A DNA stretch of 64,000 bases from Lentibacillus sediminis (GCF_002763455.1 NZ_NIXK01000005.1:248001-312000); one strand, 5' to 3'. Shown: positions 49,402-61,350, counted from the first letter of the stretch. The notes: generated from the letters alone by a model not told the origin. Numbers and translations are program-made.

Positions 49402-50331
49402 TTGGCAAATAATAATAACTTGATTTGTGATGCAGCAACAGGTGTATGCGGTGTAGCTGGTGAGGAAGAAATGGAGGTGATTGATTTGAATCAGCCAAAG
49501 AAAACCATTGACGTGTATTATGTAACGGATCCGATTTGCTCTCACTGTTGGGCACTCGAACCAGTTCTTCGCCGTTTCACAGAACAGTACGGTGATTATT
49601 TCAACTTTCATACGGTGATGGGAGGCTTACTGGAAAAATGGCATGACGGTCCAATCGACCCTGCAAACGGGATTCATAAGCCAGCGGACGTTGCCGGTCA
49701 CTGGAGAGAAGTAGGAGAACACTCCAGAATGCCAATTGACGGGAGCTTAATGATTGATAATCCGGTTCAATCCTCCTTCCCGCCTTCCCGTGTATTTAAG
49801 GTGATTCAAAAAAATCATAATGAAAGATTAGCATTCGAATATTTGCGCCGCGCAAGAGAAGCGCTGTTCGCATTTAATCAAAATATCTCAGATAAATCCG
49901 TGATGATTGACATCGTAAATGGACTTGGGCTTGATGGAGAAGCAATTGTAAATGAAGCGGAACAGCCAATCGGACAGCAATTATTGGACGAAGATTTCGG
50001 TCTTGCAGGACGTTTGGGCGCCGGAGGGTTCCCTGCCATCATCATGGTGAATGAGGAAAATAAAGGGGTAAAAATTGTTGGCGGCCGTCCGTTTGAATAC
50101 TATGTCGACGGATTAAAGCAAGTTCTGAACACAGAAGAACTAGAGCCCAAACAACAACCGTCCCTTTCCAGTTTACTTGAAAAAGAAAAACTTCTATTTT
50201 CCAAAGAAATTGAAGGAATGTACGATGTGGAACAATCAGATGTTACCTCTTTTGTTGAAAAAGAACTCTTAGCCGATCAATATCAAGTGAAAGAAATCCT
50301 GGGAGAGTACTACTTTACAGTAACTAAATAA
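49402..50331 (+). CDS. DsbA-family thioredoxin-fold protein (YjbH/SpxH-like)
   Basis: About 309 residues. The thioredoxin fold starts at about 35 with VYYVTDPICSHCWALEPVLRRF, a C-x2-C (CSHC) active site and the CWALEPV sequence seen in SpxH/YjbH, the adaptor that delivers Spx to ClpXP. A second fold part ends GAGGFPAIIMVN with a cis-Pro. The 60-residue C-terminus is helical. It may be an adaptor or an oxidoreductase; the N-terminal CDAATGVCG is an additional Cys pair. Start TTG at 49402 fits GAGAGGTGA; GTG at 49393 is the alternative. It is divergent from TetR. Confidence 0.75.
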   Translation: MANNNNLICDAATGVCGVAGEEEMEVIDLNQPKKTIDVYYVTDPICSHCWALEPVLRRFTEQYGDYFNFHTVMGGLLEKWHDGPIDPANGIHKPADVAGHWREVGEHSRMPIDGSLMIDNPVQSSFPPSRVFKVIQKNHNERLAFEYLRRAREALFAFNQNISDKSVMIDIVNGLGLDGEAIVNEAEQPIGQQLLDEDFGLAGRLGAGGFPAIIMVNEENKGVKIVGGRPFEYYVDGLKQVLNTEELEPKQQPSLSSLLEKEKLLFSKEIEGMYDVEQSDVTSFVEKELLADQYQVKEILGEYYFTVTK

Positions 50332-50347
50332 ACAAAACCCAAAAAAA

Positions 50348-50371
50348 CCCTCTACTCCCGCGAGTAGAGGG
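50348..50371. terminator. Bidirectional terminator, DsbA-like and NCS1 genes
   Basis: CCCTCTACTC and GAGTAGAGGG form a 10-bp stem with a tetraloop-like CCGC. An A-run precedes. Confidence 0.8.
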
Positions 50372-50378
50372 CCAAACT

Positions 50379-51779
50379 TTATGCAATATAATCCTGCTTA
50401 TCAACATCAGGGTTTTCTGCTTTAATATAAAACTTACCTTTTGTAGCGATAGCCAGGATGACGGTGAGGATCACTGCAAGCAGCGCGGCAAAGAATGCGG
50501 CGGTGCTTTGCAGAAATGTACCCATATATCCCAGTGCCGCAATGGTTCCAAGTCCGCTTGCGATCAATAAGGATGCAACACCAACAGGGTTCCATTTGTG
50601 CAGGTTTTCCTGTCTGGCTTCATAATAGCCCGGACCGATCTTCAGGATTCGCTTGACGAAGACTGCATCGGTTACGAGAACTGCAGCCCATGTCATCAGA
50701 AATACCCCTTGGAAGGTCATTGCCGTTCCCAGGTGGTTGACGATCCCGCCAAGCATTAAGACAATTGCTGCTATCCCTGTAATAACCACCCAGAAACGTC
50801 TGCCTGGTGTAAATTTAAAGACGTTTTCAAAGAAGCTGGACAGGGAAAGCGAACCACTGTAGATATTGGTAATATTAATTCGTACCTGGGTGATCATGGT
50901 AAATAAAACACCAAAGATACCTAACAGCATGACGATGTACACGCCAGGGTTTGGTTCTCCCAAACGGACACCGAACCAGATGCCAAGGCCGCCCATTACG
51001 CCAAAACAGAAGATCTGCGGGATAAAGCCAATGGCAAAAATACCAAATTTCGTATCTTTGGGTTTAAGAAAGCGTGCATAATCGGAAGCGAGCAGCGGTG
51101 TCAGGCCCATGATGCCGTGCTGCATCCCGATACAAAGCAATAATGCCGTGCCGCCTACTTGAACCCCTTCCGGCATATACGTCCAGAAGCTGCCATCGTA
51201 AAGGGAAGGCGTCATTGCTGCCGCTACAATTGCTGCAATTAAAAAGACGCCGAACAAAGGCAGCGACCATTTCTGCAGTTTATCCAGCTGCTTGATTCCA
51301 AACCAGTTTAACGGAATCACGAGTGTTCCAAAGAAGACAATTAATGCCCACTGCGGGATTGCAGGGAAGAATTCGTGGACGGCAGAGACTAATATCATGC
51401 CTTCCAGCGCACAATACATAATAAAATTCGTGGCATAAATAAATGAGGTTAGAGAAGCTCCAATGTAGCCGAAACCACCGCCGCGGGACAATAAATTTAC
51501 GTTCATCCCCGATTTTGCAGATAGATAGGCAATGAAAGTACCCAATATACCGGCGACAACAATTGCGTATATGGCAGATATAATCGCGTTCATTGCGCCA
51601 AACTGCAGTGCCATCACACTGCCCATTTGGAAATAGAAAATTGCTGTTGCAATACCGAATGTGATATTGGTAATACTTAACCAGCCCATGTTCCTTTGCG
51701 CGCGGGGCACCCTGTCCAGTGAATAGTCATCGCCTGATGCGTTGTTATTTGTGTGTTCAGCATTTTGATAAGATGCCAT
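50379..51779 (-). CDS. NCS1-family purine/cytosine permease-like transporter
   Basis: The 466-residue membrane protein has 12 predicted helices. The soluble N-terminus DYSLDRVPRAQRNMGWLSI is the NCS1 entry motif, followed by SGMNVNLLSRGGGFGYIGA and FGIKQLDKLQKW. Substrates of the family are nucleobases, allantoin or hydantoins plus sodium or protons. No purine riboswitch was recognised in the 51780-52000 leader. It stands alone on the minus strand. Confidence 0.85.
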   Translation of the reverse strand: MASYQNAEHTNNNASGDDYSLDRVPRAQRNMGWLSITNITFGIATAIFYFQMGSVMALQFGAMNAIISAIYAIVVAGILGTFIAYLSAKSGMNVNLLSRGGGFGYIGASLTSFIYATNFIMYCALEGMILVSAVHEFFPAIPQWALIVFFGTLVIPLNWFGIKQLDKLQKWSLPLFGVFLIAAIVAAAMTPSLYDGSFWTYMPEGVQVGGTALLLCIGMQHGIMGLTPLLASDYARFLKPKDTKFGIFAIGFIPQIFCFGVMGGLGIWFGVRLGEPNPGVYIVMLLGIFGVLFTMITQVRINITNIYSGSLSLSSFFENVFKFTPGRRFWVVITGIAAIVLMLGGIVNHLGTAMTFQGVFLMTWAAVLVTDAVFVKRILKIGPGYYEARQENLHKWNPVGVASLLIASGLGTIAALGYMGTFLQSTAAFFAALLAVILTVILAIATKGKFYIKAENPDVDKQDYIA

Positions 51780-51992
51780 ACTATCAACTCCTTATCTTGT
51801 TTGGTATTTCACATGAAGGCGCAACTCACCCAATGTATCATTTAGATAAGAAAGAAACAAGCCCTGGTATGGCGCGAATTTTGGGGGAGATTGGTGAAAT
51901 ACTCCGGAAATCTGTGGAATACTTCGTTTATCTAAGTAATTGTTGGTGATATCTTCTGATTCGTTGTTGTTAAAATTCTTATTGAAAAACAA

Positions 51993-52013
51993 AAACGCCC
52001 GAAATGAGCGTTT
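51993..52013 (-). terminator. Small terminator after abrB
   Basis: AAACGC pairs with GCGTTT across a 9-base loop; a run of Ts follows on the minus strand. It overlaps the abrB stop codon. Confidence 0.65.
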
Positions 52014-52293
52014 AGTCTTGTTTCAACCGCATCTGCATCTCCTCCATCAGCTTCCTGGCGCCATCCGGGCTGAGTACGAGCTTCCCGTCCGCGAATGCAA
52101 CATTGCCTGGGGAGGTTTTCCCGGTCAGGTGGCATGTCATACTTGGTGTATATTTCTTCAAAACGATTCGATCTTCCTCCACATAAATCTCTATCGAATC
52201 TTTTTCGTGGATATCCAGGTGGCGGCGCAACTCAATTGGAATGACGACACGCCCCAGCTCATCCACTTTACGCACAATCCCCGTTGATTTCAT
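52012..52293 (-). CDS. abrB: Transition-state regulator AbrB
   Basis: A 93-residue global regulator. The N-terminal SpoVT-AbrB swapped-hairpin reads MKSTGIVRKVDELGRVVIPI and continues RRHLDIHEKDSIEIYVEEDRIVLKKY, nearly identical to B. subtilis AbrB. The C-terminal dimer domain ends LMEEMQMRLKQD. It represses stationary-phase genes in growth and is itself repressed by Spo0A-P. Its orientation opposite to metS is the same as in B. subtilis. Confidence 0.96.
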   Translation of the reverse strand: MKSTGIVRKVDELGRVVIPIELRRHLDIHEKDSIEIYVEEDRIVLKKYTPSMTCHLTGKTSPGNVAFADGKLVLSPDGARKLMEEMQMRLKQD

Positions 52294-52366
52294 CTGTCTT
52301 TCTCCCCTTCTCTCCCGCAGGAAAGCAGTGCTCTCCTGTTTAATTAATTGAAAATATTCTAAATTA

Positions 52367-52395
52367 ATTTAAGCAATAAACCCATTTAATGTCAA
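52367..52395 (-). promoter_or_regulatory. Sigma-A promoter of abrB
   Basis: On the minus strand TTGACA (52395-52390) and TTAAAT (52372-52367) are separated by 17 bp. The abrB start is about 75 bp downstream. Confidence 0.65.
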
Positions 52396-52453
52396 CTGAT
52401 ACGTGCGAAATTTGCGATAAATTGTTTGACTTCTAAAAAATTGGCAAGACTAG

Positions 52454-54526
<2,073 letters not shown>

Positions 54527-54535
54527 TAAATGTTG

Positions 54536-54572
54536 AAAAGGCCGCCCGCTTCTGGAAGGGTCGGCCTTTTCT
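54536..54572 (+). terminator. Terminator of metS
   Basis: AAAAGGCCG-CCC pairs with GGG-T-CGGCCTTTT over a 10-base loop, ending in TTTTC. Confidence 0.85.
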
Positions 54573-54658
54573 TGTGTTTAGGCTGTTTTCAAAAAATGTT
54601 GTTTTTCATCATAATACCTATAAACTCTGACCTAACTACTGCCGCTGCAGAAATACCC

Positions 54659-54945
54659 CTCGCTTTCCGCGGGAGCTGGTGAGCCTCCTCGCGCTGTCGC
54701 GCTGTGGGGTCTCACCTATGCTTACCATCCCGCAGGAGTCTCGGGGTATTTCCTCCGCTAGCATTGTGCTTTTAAATTCAAGCGACAGCTACTCATTAAA
54801 CTACTTTGTTGATGGTTGATCTTAGCTGTGGGCAGTCGACTCCTGCGGGAAGAAAAGCCTAGGCTAGACCCCGCCGTGCTCTTCTCACAAGGGGGCTTGC
54901 CAGCTTCCCGCGGAAAGCGGATGCCCGCAGCGGAAATCAACGATC
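54659..54945. repeat. GC-rich nested inverted-repeat element, family B, complete copy
   Basis: Two nested pairs of inverted repeats are symmetrical about 54790. The outer arms are CGCTTTCCGCGGGA (from 54661) and TCCCGCGGAAAGCG (to 54919). The inner arms are CCCGCAGGAGTC (54729-54740) and GACTCCTGCGGG (54838-54849). The centre is AT-rich. The same 12-mer arms occur in the element at the right end of the window. No gene is present between 54573 and 55059; a 60-codon frame on the minus strand here is an artefact of the repeat. Confidence 0.85.
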
Positions 54946-55059
54946 ACTTTGTAACAAAAATTATCTCAACGATAGTTTAGGTCGCAGTTTCCATCAACTC
55001 TGAAATAAATAAGCAACAAAAATTACGGAAAAGCCTATGTTTAAAAAAGGAGGAATTGC

Positions 55060-55839
55060 ATGCTGTTTGATACACATGTCCATTTAAATGCCGATCAATT
55101 TTTAGAGGACAGGGAAGAAACGATTGAGCGGGCATTTGATACCGGAGTAAAGCACATGGTGGTCGTCGGATTTGACCGGAAAACCATTCCTCTCGCCATC
55201 GAAATTGCCGAGCAGCACGAGACGATATACGCAGCAGTCGGCTGGCATCCCGTTGACGCAATTGACATGACGGATGAAGATCTTAACTGGATTGAAGAGC
55301 TGACGAGTCATCCAAAGGTTGTTGCTATCGGCGAGATGGGGCTGGATTACCACTGGGATAAGTCGCCGAAAGATGTGCAAAAAGATGTGTTCCGCAAGCA
55401 AATCCGGCTGGCGAAAAAGCTGCAGATGCCGATCATTATCCATAACCGTGAAGCTACCGCCGATATCATTGAAGTGCTTCAAGAGGAAGATGCCAAAGAG
55501 GTCGGCGGCATTATGCATTGCTACAATGATTCTGTGGATTATCTGCAGGCCTGTCTGGAGATGAATTTTTACATTTCGCTTGGCGGGCCGGTCACATTCA
55601 AAAATGCCACTATGCCGAAAGAAGTTGCTGCGCAAGTACCGCTGGATCGGCTGCTGATCGAAACCGACGCTCCCTTTCTGGCGCCGCATCCCAACAGGGG
55701 CAAGCGGAATGAGCCTGCTTATGTAAAACTTGTGGCGGAAAAAATTGCCGGGCTCAGGGGCACGACTTTGGAAGAAATCGGTGAAATAACCACTAAAAAT
55801 GCGATGCGGTTTTTTGGCATACAAGCAGAGGATTTGTAA
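55060..55839 (+). CDS. yabD: TatD-family metal-dependent deoxyribonuclease
   Basis: A 259-residue TIM-barrel hydrolase: DTHVHLNADQF (metal ligand HxH), GEMGLDYHWDKSPKDVQ with the metal-bridging Glu, IIHNREA, MHCYNDS, and LIETDAPFLAPHP with the last Asp. Length and motifs are those of YabD/TatD 3-prime to 5-prime exonucleases. A strong AAAGGAGGAA ribosome site is present. It follows metS as in B. subtilis. Confidence 0.96.
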   Translation: MLFDTHVHLNADQFLEDREETIERAFDTGVKHMVVVGFDRKTIPLAIEIAEQHETIYAAVGWHPVDAIDMTDEDLNWIEELTSHPKVVAIGEMGLDYHWDKSPKDVQKDVFRKQIRLAKKLQMPIIIHNREATADIIEVLQEEDAKEVGGIMHCYNDSVDYLQACLEMNFYISLGGPVTFKNATMPKEVAAQVPLDRLLIETDAPFLAPHPNRGKRNEPAYVKLVAEKIAGLRGTTLEEIGEITTKNAMRFFGIQAEDL

Positions 55840-56026
55840 ATCGGTGTAACGAATAAGCAACATATCTTGTGGATATCTGTCAGGCCGGCTGTTCTCCGGT
55901 CTGGCATTTATTTTTTATCCCGAGAAAAAAGCCAGGCATGACAAGGGTTCATGGCTGCTTTCGTCAGACTTCGCAGCGGCTTGGCGGTTGTAAAATGATT
56001 GTAACCTAATCGTAAACGGAATTGCT

Positions 56027-56055
56027 TTGACTTAGCATATATCTGTCTATATACT
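56027..56055 (+). promoter_or_regulatory. Sigma-A promoter of yabE
   Basis: TTGACT (56027-56032) and TATACT (56050-56055) are separated by 17 bp; the gene starts 28 bp downstream. Confidence 0.7.
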
Positions 56056-56082
56056 CGAGATTGTTGAGAAGGAGGCAGAAGC

Positions 56083-57381
56083 ATGCGAATTATTTCAAAG
56101 CTAATGCCGGCGTCGAAGCAGAAGCTGGTAGTTTCATGTATTGGTGTTTTGGCACTGATGGGTTTTTTAAGTTTTGTCCTATTTGAAGCAGCGAAAGCGG
56201 AAGTAGTTATTTCAGACAACGGAGAAAAACAGACAGTGGAAACACACACAAATACGGTGGAAGAACTGCTTGCGGAAGTGGGAATTACTGTGGGCGAACA
56301 TGATGCATTATCGCATAATGCAAGCACGCCTGTGGAAAATGGAATGGAAATAACGTACGAAACAGCAAAGCAGATTTATGTGACCGTCGACGGAGAAAAA
56401 GAGGAATACTTCACGACAACAGATACGGTGAATGCTTTCCTGAAGGAGCATAACCTTTTCTTTTCCAGCAAGGATGTTATGTCACATGATCAGCAGACGC
56501 AAATAGAAGACGGACTACATATTGATGTTACGAAGGCGTTTCAGGTAACGATCAATGATGGTGGCAAAGAAAAGCAGGTCTGGGCTACCGGAGGCACGAT
56601 CAAGGAGCTGCTGAAAGAGAAGAACATCAGCGTTGATGACCTGGATGAAGTAAAACCGAAGCTCGGCAAGGAGATTTCCAAAGACACGGAAGTCTCAATT
56701 GTCCGCATAGAAAAGGAAACCGAGGAAGTAACCGAAACGGTGGCATTTGATACGGTAACAAGAAATGACAGCACCCTGACAAAAGGGGAAGAAAAAGTCA
56801 TCTCCGAGGGTGATGAAGGAACCATTGTTAAGAAATACGAAATCACCTATGAAAACGGAGAGGAAGTAGATCGCGAATTAATCAGTGAAGAAGTGACGGA
56901 AGAAAGCTCCAACCGCGTCGTGGCAGTCGGCACAAAAGAAATAGAGGAAGCGCCGAACCTGGTATCCCTTTCTGCTGAGGAGCCGAATGATGAGGATGCC
57001 GAAGAGAGCACCTCCACGGAAAGCAGCAGCTCATCGGATTCCTCCGGTGAAAGCAGTACCGCGACATCCGGCGGCAGCGAGCCATCCGGAGGCAAGACAC
57101 TCACCATGACAGCGAGTGCATATACGGCATCTTGTGCTGGGTGCTCGGGCTTTACGGCAACAGGAATTAATCTGAACGCCAATCCGAATATGAAAGTCAT
57201 TGCCGTAGACCCAAGCGTTATTCCGCTCGGCTCAACAGTTTGGGTGGAAGGCTATGGAACGGCAATCGCTGGCGATACCGGCGGGGCTATTGTCGGCAAC
57301 CGCATCGACGTTCATGTGGCGACAAGAGATGAAGCCTACGCTTGGGGTAAAAAAACCGTTCAGGTTAAAATACTGGATTAA
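56083..57381 (+). CDS. yabE: YabE, G5- and 3D-domain cell wall protein (Rpf-like/stationary-phase survival type)
   Basis: A 432-residue secreted or membrane-anchored protein. One N-terminal helix (about 15-38) is followed by three DUF348 repeats (about 39-200), a G5 domain (about 205-290: TEEVTETVAFDTV ... TIVKKYEITYENGEEVDRELI), a Ser/Glu-rich linker (about 300-340) and a C-terminal 3D domain. The 3D domain shows MTASAYTASCAGCSGFTATG, VIPLGSTVWVEGYG and GNRIDVHVATRDEAYAWG, with the three Asp that name it. It is probably a lytic transglycosylase acting on peptidoglycan. In B. subtilis yabE is controlled by an antisense RNA; none could be identified here. Confidence 0.93.
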   Translation: MRIISKLMPASKQKLVVSCIGVLALMGFLSFVLFEAAKAEVVISDNGEKQTVETHTNTVEELLAEVGITVGEHDALSHNASTPVENGMEITYETAKQIYVTVDGEKEEYFTTTDTVNAFLKEHNLFFSSKDVMSHDQQTQIEDGLHIDVTKAFQVTINDGGKEKQVWATGGTIKELLKEKNISVDDLDEVKPKLGKEISKDTEVSIVRIEKETEEVTETVAFDTVTRNDSTLTKGEEKVISEGDEGTIVKKYEITYENGEEVDRELISEEVTEESSNRVVAVGTKEIEEAPNLVSLSAEEPNDEDAEESTSTESSSSSDSSGESSTATSGGSEPSGGKTLTMTASAYTASCAGCSGFTATGINLNANPNMKVIAVDPSVIPLGSTVWVEGYGTAIAGDTGGAIVGNRIDVHVATRDEAYAWGKKTVQVKILD

Positions 57382-57383
57382 GA

Positions 57384-57632
57384 ACAAAAGCGGAAGCGCC
57401 CGTTTAGCGACGCATGGGCTGTGCCTGGCCATGCCAGGTGGATCAGCGTTGCCGCGCAAAGCGGCGAATTTAGCTGATCATTCCTACGGAGGAGATAAAG
57501 GAAACACGCCCCTTCATAGGGGTGTGCCGGCGTTGGCTGCAAAGGCCGTAATTAGCCGGCCTTCCTTTACCCGAGCCGATGTTGACTTATCGTACGGAGG
57601 TGAGGGAAGTCCACTAGTCGCTGGAGCTGGCC
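57384..57632 (+). repeat. Dispersed repeat family A, copy 2 (expanded)
   Basis: It begins 2 bases after the yabE stop with ACAAAAGCGGAAGCGCCCG and contains all blocks of copy 1 (2209-2356) in order. It is about 100 bp longer. The variable regions hold larger hairpins: CCTGGC-CAT-GCCAGG, TGCCGC-GCAAA-GCGGC and GCCGGC/GCCGGC. The flanking blocks are conserved almost base for base, so the element behaves as fixed blocks with interchangeable stem-loops. 57382-57773 holds no protein gene. Confidence 0.85.
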
Positions 57633-57699
57633 GGGACACCCCTAGCCTGGGTTATCCAGAGTACGTAATCACTTGCAATTCCTAAGTTATTAGAATAAA

Positions 57700-57738
57700 T
57701 GCTCCTGCCATGGTATGATGGGCAGGAGCATATTTTTG
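57700..57738 (+). terminator. Terminator between yabE/repeat A and rnmV
   Basis: TGCTCCTGCC and GGCAGGAGCA form a perfect 10-bp stem, followed by TATTTTTG. Confidence 0.85.
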
Positions 57739-57773
57739 TGCGGCTAAGTTTTTTTAAGAAAGAGGACTGCGGT

Positions 57774-59220
<1,447 letters not shown>

Positions 59221-59279
59221 AAAGAGCAGTGGCTTTTTTTAATTGAAAGGAATAGTTGGTGCGTGGTGTTGTTTTCATG

Positions 59280-59312
59280 CCAAAGTTCACAATCAAGGTA
59301 CCAAAGTTCACA
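59280..59312 (+). repeat. Pair of identical 12-mers upstream of yabG
   Basis: CCAAAGTTCACA occurs at 59280-59291 and again at 59301-59312, exactly 21 bp apart (two helical turns). The pair lies 50-85 bp upstream of the sigma-K promoter, a position where a DNA-binding activator or repressor could act. Confidence 0.6.
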
Positions 59313-59363
59313 TTTCCAAAGCATGCCCGGGACTTCAAAGATACTCTCTTCGCTCGAATAGGC

Positions 59364-59391
59364 ACAGGAAGAACCACCTTCTCATAGGCTA
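59364..59391 (+). promoter_or_regulatory. Sigma-K-type promoter of yabG
   Basis: AC at 59364-59365 within CACA, a 17-bp spacer, and CATAGGCTA at 59383-59391 match the sigma-K pattern (AC - N17 - CATANNNTA). yabG begins 28 bp downstream. In B. subtilis yabG is a sigma-K gene. Confidence 0.7.
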
Positions 59392-59419
59392 TAGAAGTGC
59401 AATCCTGCGAGGTGGAGAG

Positions 59420-60298
59420 ATGAGTTTTACAATTGGAGAGTTAGTTACGCGGAAATCGTATCAGCATGACCTTTTGTTCCGGGTTGCATCCGGAAAAAAG
59501 GAACCGATTCATTTATACGGAGAAGATATTCGGCTGGAGGCGGATGCCCCGGCAGATGACCTTGTGCGTGTTGAGGATAGAGAACTGAAAAAGCGCAAGG
59601 AAAAAGGCAAAGAGCAGGAGGACTTCTCCTACCGTTTGTTCCGGCAGGATTATCAGTTAATGAAGGAAAAGCGGGACTATCAAGCAACTGATGGTTATTC
59701 ACATTCTGCTAAATATTTTCAGTTGCCGGCAAAGGTGCTGCACGTCGACGGAGACCCGAATTATTTGCGGAAATGTGTCGCATTATATCAACGGCTGGGG
59801 CTCCAGGTGCACGGCGTTCATTTTCCGGAAAGGGAGATGCCGCTGGAGATTGCCGACCTGGTGGATAAAATTCAGCCCGACATTATGGTGATCACTGGGC
59901 ATGATTCCTTTTCCAAAAACAAAGGCGCGAAGAACGACCTTCGTGCATACCGGCATTCCCAATATTTTGCCGACGCGGTAAGGGAAGCCAGAAGGAAGAA
60001 TCCGCACCTGGATCAGCTGGTTATCTTCGCCGGCGCATGCCAATCGCATTTTGAATCACTGATTCGCGCGGGGGCCAATTTTGCCAGCTCGCCAAGCCGC
60101 ATCAACATTCACGCCCTGGACCCCGTTTATGTTGCGGCTAAAATAGCCTATACGCCGTTTATGGAGAGGGTCAGCGTCTGGGAGGCGATCCGCAATACCC
60201 TGACAGGTGACAAAGGAATGGGCGGGGTGGAAACGAGGGGACTGCTGCGCACCGGCATGCCGTATGTGGAGGAAGAAACCGAATCAGTGGATGAATGA
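59420..60298 (+). CDS. yabG: Sporulation-specific protease YabG
   Basis: A 292-residue cysteine-type protease that trims spore coat proteins and prepares them for Tgl cross-linking. The start MSFTIGELVTRKSYQHDLLF is conserved. The middle holds LHVDGDPNYLRKCVALYQRLGLQVHGV, DIMVITGHDSF and VIFAGACQSHFESLIRAGANFASSPSRINIHALDPV with the likely catalytic His and Cys. Start ATG at 59420 with GGTGGAGAG upstream; the open frame continues upstream to 59243 through the promoter and is rejected. Confidence 0.95.
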   Translation: MSFTIGELVTRKSYQHDLLFRVASGKKEPIHLYGEDIRLEADAPADDLVRVEDRELKKRKEKGKEQEDFSYRLFRQDYQLMKEKRDYQATDGYSHSAKYFQLPAKVLHVDGDPNYLRKCVALYQRLGLQVHGVHFPEREMPLEIADLVDKIQPDIMVITGHDSFSKNKGAKNDLRAYRHSQYFADAVREARRKNPHLDQLVIFAGACQSHFESLIRAGANFASSPSRINIHALDPVYVAAKIAYTPFMERVSVWEAIRNTLTGDKGMGGVETRGLLRTGMPYVEEETESVDE

Positions 60299-60429
60299 CT
60301 TGCCTTTGCTCACAGGCGGAGGCAAGCGCTCTCTCCTCTAAAGCCGGTGTTTTTTTCAAAATCCGACAAAAACATACATAAAATTGTTAACTTTTACGAA
60401 TACTATTCAAAAATAGCCAAATATTTCTG

Positions 60430-60459
60430 TTGACATTAAAAATGATATCTTGTTATAAT
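60430..60459 (+). promoter_or_regulatory. Strong sigma-A promoter of veg
   Basis: Perfect TTGACA (60430-60435), 18-bp spacer, and perfect TATAAT (60454-60459) preceded by TGT (extended -10). The -35 to -10 region is flanked by AT-rich DNA. B. subtilis Pveg is one of the strongest known promoters; this one has the same features. It also matches consensus at every base. Confidence 0.85.
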
Positions 60460-60523
60460 ATAATATTTTATTTGACGATCAGACTGGCTTATGATACAAT
60501 TAAATACAGTGAGGTGGAGTATA

Positions 60524-60769
60524 GTGGCCAAAACATTAATCGAAATTAAGCAAGGTCTTGAGTGTCATGTTGGACAGCCTTTGAAGTTGAAAGCGAATGG
60601 CGGAAGAAGGAAGACCATTGAGCGCACTGGTGTACTGGCGGAAATGTATCCGTCTGTTTTTATCGTGGAGCTTGACCAAGACGAGAATGCCTTCGAACGT
60701 GTTTCATACAGCTATGCAGACATTTTGACAGAGACCGTGGAACTGAGTTTTTCGGCGGCGGACAAATAA
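60524..60769 (+). CDS. veg: Veg protein
   Basis: The 81-residue protein reads [20 protein letters not shown] and continues [32 protein letters not shown], a small beta-barrel-like fold. In B. subtilis Veg stimulates biofilm matrix genes by counteracting SinR. Start GTG at 60524 with GAGGTGGAG upstream; the frame opens at 60491. Highly expressed promoter upstream. It follows yabG as in B. subtilis. Confidence 0.94.
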   Translation: MAKTLIEIKQGLECHVGQPLKLKANGGRRKTIERTGVLAEMYPSVFIVELDQDENAFERVSYSYADILTETVELSFSAADK

Positions 60770-60960
60770 GAATCAGCAACTCGGGCGGTGGACAAGCAAT
60801 TGTTTACTGCTTTTATTTTTTCCTTTTTGGCATGGAACATACAGTGAAGTCCCTTAAAATATTTCCTTTTCTGTATACATATAACTCGGGTTTATTTGCC
60901 GAATCGGCATAAGCTATGGATGTCGTAATATAACTCATAACAGAAAGGGGTTGCTTCTTC

Positions 60961-61143
60961 ATGGCGAGACGTCGCGGGATAATGTCTGACCAGTTGAAAG
61001 AAGAAATTGCCAAGGAGTTAGGTATTTACGACACCATTCAACAAGAGGGCTGGGGCGGCATCAAGGCGAGAGATGCCGGAAACATGGTCAAGAGGGCTAT
61101 TGAGATGGCCGAGCAAAACACGCAAAACAAAGGCAGATCCTAA
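60961..61143 (+). CDS. sspF: Small acid-soluble spore protein SspF (alpha/beta type)
   Basis: The 60-residue protein begins [20 protein letters not shown] and continues [31 protein letters not shown]. It keeps the alpha/beta SASP DNA-binding pattern, including the GGI and the G-N-M-V-K segment. Forespore SASP coat spore DNA and protect it. A GAAAGGGG ribosome site precedes the ATG. A sigma-G promoter is expected; a GCATA box at 60907-60911 is present but the -10 is unclear. Confidence 0.93.
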   Translation: MARRRGIMSDQLKEEIAKELGIYDTIQQEGWGGIKARDAGNMVKRAIEMAEQNTQNKGRS

Positions 61144-61180
61144 GGGGTCTGTCTTTTTTTGGCTTTTTCTCAGAGCCATT

Positions 61181-61350
61181 GAATCGGGGCGAACACAGGC
61201 TTAAGTTGCGCGAGCAAAGCACCAAGTCGCGCGTACATCGTCTCAAGTCGCACGTCGCATCCATCGAATCGCGCGAACACTGTCCCAAGTTGCGCGCCTC
61301 ACCCGCCGAATCGCGCAAACACTGTCTCAAATCGCGCGGGCGACCCATCA
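61181..61350. repeat. Tandem array of 21-bp units between sspF and ispE
   Basis: Seven units begin exactly 21 bp apart at 61203, 61224, 61245, 61266, 61287, 61308 and 61329, each starting with (A/G)A(A/G)T(C/T)GCGCG followed by 11 more variable bases (ACACTGTCYC in several). An eighth, weaker unit lies at 61181. Because 21 bp is 7 codons, frames through the array translate to 7-residue repeats (minus strand RDLRQCL, RNLGQCS, RNLSLCS). The array is intergenic and I judge those frames to be artefacts. Confidence 0.9.

Noticed and set aside
51780-52000. Purine riboswitch before the NCS1 permease
   Set aside because: No three-way junction with the conserved loop sequences could be found on the minus strand.
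55102-55863. 253-codon minus-strand frame opposite tatD
   Set aside because: Shadow frame of a well-recognised gene; no ribosome site.
57699-57773. Longer N-terminus for RNase M5
   Set aside because: The 25 extra codons are encoded by a perfect terminator stem; the TTG at 57774 has a ribosome site and gives the family length.
59243-59419. Longer N-terminus for YabG
   Set aside because: It covers the sigma-K promoter and the 12-mer repeats; the ATG at 59420 has a strong ribosome site and the conserved MSFTIGELV start.
61181-61350. CRISPR array
   Set aside because: Units are directly adjacent 21-mers without constant repeat plus unique spacer structure; no cas genes.
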